Positions 61,901-64,000 of a stretch of DNA of 64,000 nt are shown here, piece by piece; within the stretch, counting starts at the first letter, position 1; each line of letters starts with the position of its first letter. The stretch is taken from the NCBI GenBank assembly GCA_963920635.1, contig OY987298.1:117666035-117730034 (forward strand), given 5' to 3'. A model generated the notes under the pieces. It made no database searches. It saw only the letters and a list, made by a program, of their open reading frames with translations, and had not been told where the DNA came from. The translations under genes and the position numbers were made by a program. Source of the stretch: Pseudeuparius sepicola (lineage: Eukaryota > Arthropoda > Insecta > Coleoptera > Anthribidae).

Positions 61901-63607
61901 GGGCAGTGCAATCGTCATTGTATTCTTCTCCGAACTTGAACTGTTTTCCTTTGTAACTACATCCATCTCCTGTCAAGGACCCTTTCTTCTCATCTTCTCT
62001 TGCCAGTTCAACATCCTGAATCTCAACGACATCTTCAGAATTTTCTATTCTCAAGAATTTAGCTTTTTCTCTAACAAGCAACAACCCACCAGGAAGCATC
62101 TGGTAGTATATCCATGAAGTTTTATCTCTGCTTACTTCTACAATTGGTAGCTTGTCATTTTCGTCAATTTTTGACTCGAATTCTATCTGTATCGCAGAAG
62201 AGTTAACATATTTGGCAGAAATTACTTTCAGAGGAGATTTATCATCATCTTTTTCTGAATTGTGGTCGTCTAATGTAACATCACAAAGGACTTTCTTGCA
62301 GCAAGAATCAGAAGGATCAGGTACCTCTACGCAGCGGTCTGATGTTTTGGTGGTTGGGGCGCATCTGGGCTTACAGGCTATTTTACCAGCAATTTCACAG
62401 GTGCACACTTCACTGCATCCTTTATTGAAACTGTCACCTCTGTTGTAGGTTTTATTGTTGTAGGAACACATTTCAAGGGGTTCAGTCTCTGCAAACAACA
62501 AAACATTTTGTGGTCACAATAAAACTCACATTTTCAAACTTGGGTCTGAGATAACATTCTAAAATTCTAGCTAAAGAGGTACTGGAATACCTCAATTTTG
62601 GATAGCGGTGCTTAGAGGCTCTGTATGGCTTGTAAATCATCAGTAGCATTGATTAAAGGAGCCATAGATAGTCAGAAGTATTCTTGAAACGCTACACCAA
62701 CTTTCAAACTATAATTTTGGAGCGAAAACCAATTAAAACAGATAAATAGTAATATCTTACAACTTTTAAGACTCAATATTGAGGTATTGGTGTTTTAATT
62801 TAGTTACTTATTAGTTTTTATACCAAATTTTATGCAAAATATTTGGTGTGGCATGCGGAAATTTCAACAATGGTTCTGCCAGTATATGTGTACACCTTTG
62901 TCTATGTGTTTATACATTTTATACAGGTATATCTTGTATGTATGTATGTACCTATCTATTATAACTGGATCATCTTCATGTTTTACTCTATTGGCGTCTT
63001 TTGAAAATAGCGTTTTTGACCATCACCACTCTATCCGGAACTATGTATGCAGTTACTTCCCTCTCTAGAGAGGAAAGTGTTTTCCTCCATGCTGTCACAG
63101 TAACTATAAACTACCTACTATGATATTCGAAGACAGTTATTTGATATTTTTGTATTTTCGATTTTATTAGAGTGACAAGTAATTTAAATTCAATTTAATT
63201 TGTATCTTATTGTTTCAAAAACTGTCACAGAAAAAGTCAAATATGCCTTATTATACTACACATGCCTGGCATTTACATCCAAGAGAGGGAATGACACACT
63301 TTCCTCCTTTGTAAATAGTTATTTGTATTTAGACCCATGCTAGAGGGAGACAACCGAGCATCTTTCAGCTGCTGTCAAGTTGTGTATTTACCTGTGTCTC
63401 CAGCGCAAATCAGCACCGAACAGCAAGGATCATCACTGTCCTTGGCAGAGCATAGAGGATCGTTGATCTTTTTGCCTTTACGGAAGAATGGTCCTGTGCA
63501 TCTGTCTGTGCAGTCCATCTTGCCGTTATTGCACGTACACACTGAGTCACAGCCATGCTCTAGCTTCATGCCATGTTCATAAGTCAAACCACCTTTTTCG
63601 CAAGATC
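49964..63607 (-). CDS. sas: Stranded at second (Sas)-type receptor, 5' end outside window
   Basis: Eleven exons in the window join in phase: 63392-63607, 61826-62488, 61515-61683, 61057-61226, 59784-60617, 57943-58111, 57576-57885, 57161-57486, 56878-57101, 55152-55397 and 49964-49971, about 1,110 residues. Order: a VWC domain; two more Cys-rich VWC-type domains with an intervening region; a fourth VWC; a 278-residue Pro/Ser-rich linker; three fibronectin III domains; one membrane span; a short basic tail with [17 protein letters not shown]. This matches insect Sas, an apical epithelial cell-surface protein that in Drosophila is known as a ligand of the phosphatase PTP10D. The NPTY motif is of the kind bound by PTB-domain adaptors. 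Signal peptide and any further N-terminal domains lie beyond 64,000. Intron phases (mostly 1 around VWC exons) suit domain shuffling. Confidence 0.9.
50259..51591. mobile_element. Foldback element with CACTG ends, in sas intron
   Basis: CACTGAAAGAATT at the left is mirrored by AATTCTTTCAGTG at the right, with TA outside both ends. A large inner inverted pair (about 50590-50790 and 50945-51105) shares ACTTTTGACAGGATGC and its complement. A GC-rich insert at about 51105-51260 has no partner in the other arm. CACTG termini occur in CACTA and Chapaev-type DNA transposons. No transposase is seen. Confidence 0.65.
52780..54075. mobile_element. Foldback element interrupted by a SINE, in sas intron
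   Basis: ATTTAGCATTTCAAGGCATC and the adjoining CCAATTTTGAAGTGG (about 52786-52825) are mirrored near 54040-54075 (CCACTTCAAAATTGGATCCC...). Beyond the SINE the arm resumes at about 53258 (TTTAAACAATGGTTTAAAC), mirrored near 54020. Confidence 0.5.
52833..53256 (+). mobile_element. tRNA-derived SINE
   Basis: The head is GC-rich and tRNA-like (GGGGCCGCGGTGGCGTCGCT), with a polymerase III B-box match GGTTCGAGGCA at 52906-52916 and a plausible A box near 52838. A body of about 330 bp without an open frame is followed by an ATTATTATT tail, as in insect SINEs. It interrupts a foldback arm, so it is younger than that element. Confidence 0.65.
55152..55397 (-). CDS. sas: sas exon: membrane span and NPTY tail
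   Basis: Minus-strand acceptor TTCGGTTACAG, donor ATGG|GTAAGT. About 20 extracellular residues, then the span [20 protein letters not shown], a stop-transfer RRR, a Pro/Ala stretch and [15 protein letters not shown]. Reading through the donor would add only Gly-Lys before a stop. Confidence 0.9.
55398..56877 (-). other. sas: sas intron
   Basis: No exon seen. A perfect CRE-like palindrome TGACGTCA lies at 55973-55980; it could be chance. Confidence 0.6.
56878..57101 (-). CDS. sas: sas exon: second half of third fibronectin III domain
   Basis: Minus-strand acceptor TTTTCCAG, donor CAAG|GTACGG. Contains [14 protein letters not shown], the F-strand Tyr motif of a fibronectin III domain, and ends in a short linker. 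Confidence 0.9.
57161..57486 (-). CDS. sas: sas exon: fibronectin III domains 2 and 3
   Basis: Minus-strand acceptor TCTATTACAG in phase 0, donor TATAG|GTAAAT in phase 2. Contains [16 protein letters not shown] of domain 2, then [10 protein letters not shown] of domain 3. Confidence 0.9.
57576..57885 (-). CDS. sas: sas exon: fibronectin III domains 1 and 2
   Basis: Minus-strand acceptor TTTTGTCAG, donor TTACAG|GTAGGA. Contains [16 protein letters not shown] (end of domain 1), a Thr/Pro hinge and [12 protein letters not shown] (start of domain 2). Confidence 0.9.
57943..58111 (-). CDS. sas: sas exon: start of first fibronectin III domain
   Basis: Minus-strand acceptor GTTTTTTTAG, donor GGAAC|GTAAGT. 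Begins with a Gly/Asn-rich stretch, then a first beta-sandwich half with [20 protein letters not shown]. Confidence 0.85.
58211..58553. mobile_element. Small foldback MITE in sas intron
   Basis: AGGGTGTAAATGAATAAGTG at the left is mirrored by CACTTATTCATTTACACCCT at the right, with TATA-type sequence outside both ends. About 340 bp, non-coding. Confidence 0.65.
58554..59783 (-). other. sas: sas intron, remainder
   Basis: AT-rich, with no exon or clear repeat recognised. Confidence 0.6.
59784..60617 (-). CDS. sas: sas exon: long Pro/Ser/Thr linker
   Basis: Minus-strand acceptor CCTATTTTCAG, donor GCAG|GTAAAT; 834 bases open, phase 1 to 1. It separates the VWC and fibronectin blocks, is low in Cys, rich in Pro, Asn, His and Lys, and carries [12 protein letters not shown] at the start. 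It includes a globular-looking patch, [20 protein letters not shown]. Confidence 0.88.
61057..61226 (-). CDS. sas: sas exon: second half of fourth VWC domain
   Basis: Minus-strand acceptor TCTTATTTTAG, donor AACAG|GTAGGT. Contains [16 protein letters not shown] and the closing [10 protein letters not shown] motif of a VWC domain. Confidence 0.9.
61515..61683 (-). CDS. sas: sas exon: end of third and start of fourth VWC domain
   Basis: Minus-strand acceptor TTATTCGCAG, donor AAAAG|GTAAGC. Contains RCCPDQIRC closing one domain and [15 protein letters not shown] opening the next. Confidence 0.88.
61826..62488 (-). CDS. sas: sas exon: second VWC, intervening region, third VWC start
   Basis: Minus-strand acceptor TTGTTTGCAG; donor TTAG|GCAAGT, a GC-AG intron. 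The next exon keeps frame only if this GC site is used (phase 1, giving Asp). Contains [19 protein letters not shown] and DSCCKKVLC, then a Cys-free region of about 100 residues with [14 protein letters not shown], then [20 protein letters not shown]. Confidence 0.9.
62489..63391 (-). other. sas: sas intron
   Basis: No exon seen. A short GTAT microsatellite lies at about 62937-62952. Confidence 0.6.
63392..63607 (-). CDS. sas: sas exon: first VWC domain in the window
   Basis: Minus-strand acceptor GAATTTTAG, donor ACACAG|GTAAAT; phase 1 to 1, a complete VWC module. Contains [19 protein letters not shown] and [10 protein letters not shown]. Entering in phase 1 shows that coding exons continue upstream, outside the window. 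Confidence 0.9.
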
Positions 63608-64000
63608 CTAAAATTCATAATATTATAATAATAATTGTTATTGTTACATACACAAAGATCAGTAGGTCTTGATGTGTTAATCTCTAAGCTTTGTACTTAT
63701 ATGTTGCATTCATGTCATCAATTTCTACAATTCACATTTCGTTTGTATTTTTCTTGGATATTAGCAAACTGCCACTTCCTATGCATAAAACGTTTATGTT
63801 TTGGACAATATAATTATTACTGATGATGCGCATGCCATGCTGGGTATGGAGTAACTTCTAACGTTGTTTTGTTTCCTATTGCGTTATCATATAGGAGATA
63901 TATACAGTGTGTTCCATCTTAAGTGTGAACATCCTTGTAAAATTTTTGTTTTTGAGATATTCGAGTGCCTACTTCTTTTTCCATCATAGAGATGGGACGA
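63608..64000 (-). other. sas: sas intron, runs off the window
   Basis: No exon is seen. Sequence near 63903 (ACAGTGTGTTCCATCTTAAG) resembles the ends of CAGGGTGT-type elements. Confidence 0.5.

Overview
This is eukaryotic, AT-rich, intron-rich nuclear DNA, almost certainly from an insect. The deciding evidence is a gene on the minus strand with the architecture of the insect cell-surface receptor Stranded at second (Sas): VWC domains, three fibronectin type III domains, one membrane span and an NPTY tail. Codon-phase-consistent introns, AATAAA poly(A) signals and a dense load of foldback elements fit this. I cannot name the order or species.

Layout. 1-10.4 kb is gene-poor and filled with foldback (long inverted repeat) elements, plus three copies of a tiny perfectly or nearly palindromic element (37-44 bp), each flanked by a clean 7-bp target duplication. 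10.8-11.7 kb holds a compact gene with a TATA box and initiator that could encode a 109-residue protein of unknown function. 11.7-20 kb holds no gene I can name; it has foldback elements, a broken minus-strand coding relic (14.6-15.2 kb) and weak candidate exons. 20-32.46 kb is a tandem array of about thirty 315-400 bp units. Each contains an exon-like segment behind a pyrimidine tract and CAG; two open, phase-0 exon-like copies lie at its degenerate left edge. At 32,459 it switches, at a shared TTTTCAG, to a second array (to about 41.58 kb) made of purine-rich ATGGATGAAGA-type sequence punctuated by TTTTCAG. A possible terminal exon and poly(A) signals follow at 41.6-41.8 kb, so the two arrays may lie inside one plus-strand transcription unit.

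41.9-44.6 kb is a well-supported four-exon plus-strand gene for a 256-residue secreted or type I membrane protein of unknown function, with a decayed non-LTR reverse transcriptase in its second intron. 44.9-47.0 kb is a foldback element with a 9-bp target duplication. 49.8 kb to the right edge is the 3' two thirds or more of sas, in minus orientation, so it converges on the four-exon gene. It has eleven exons in the window, one GC-AG intron, and a last exon that adds only two codons before the stop and lies 5.2 kb from the exon before it. Its 5' end, including the signal peptide, lies beyond 64,000. Sas introns carry further foldbacks and a tRNA-derived SINE.

There is no sign of shared regulation between the genes. 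The main interest is structural: repeated units that look like exons, and a family of minimal palindromic insertions.
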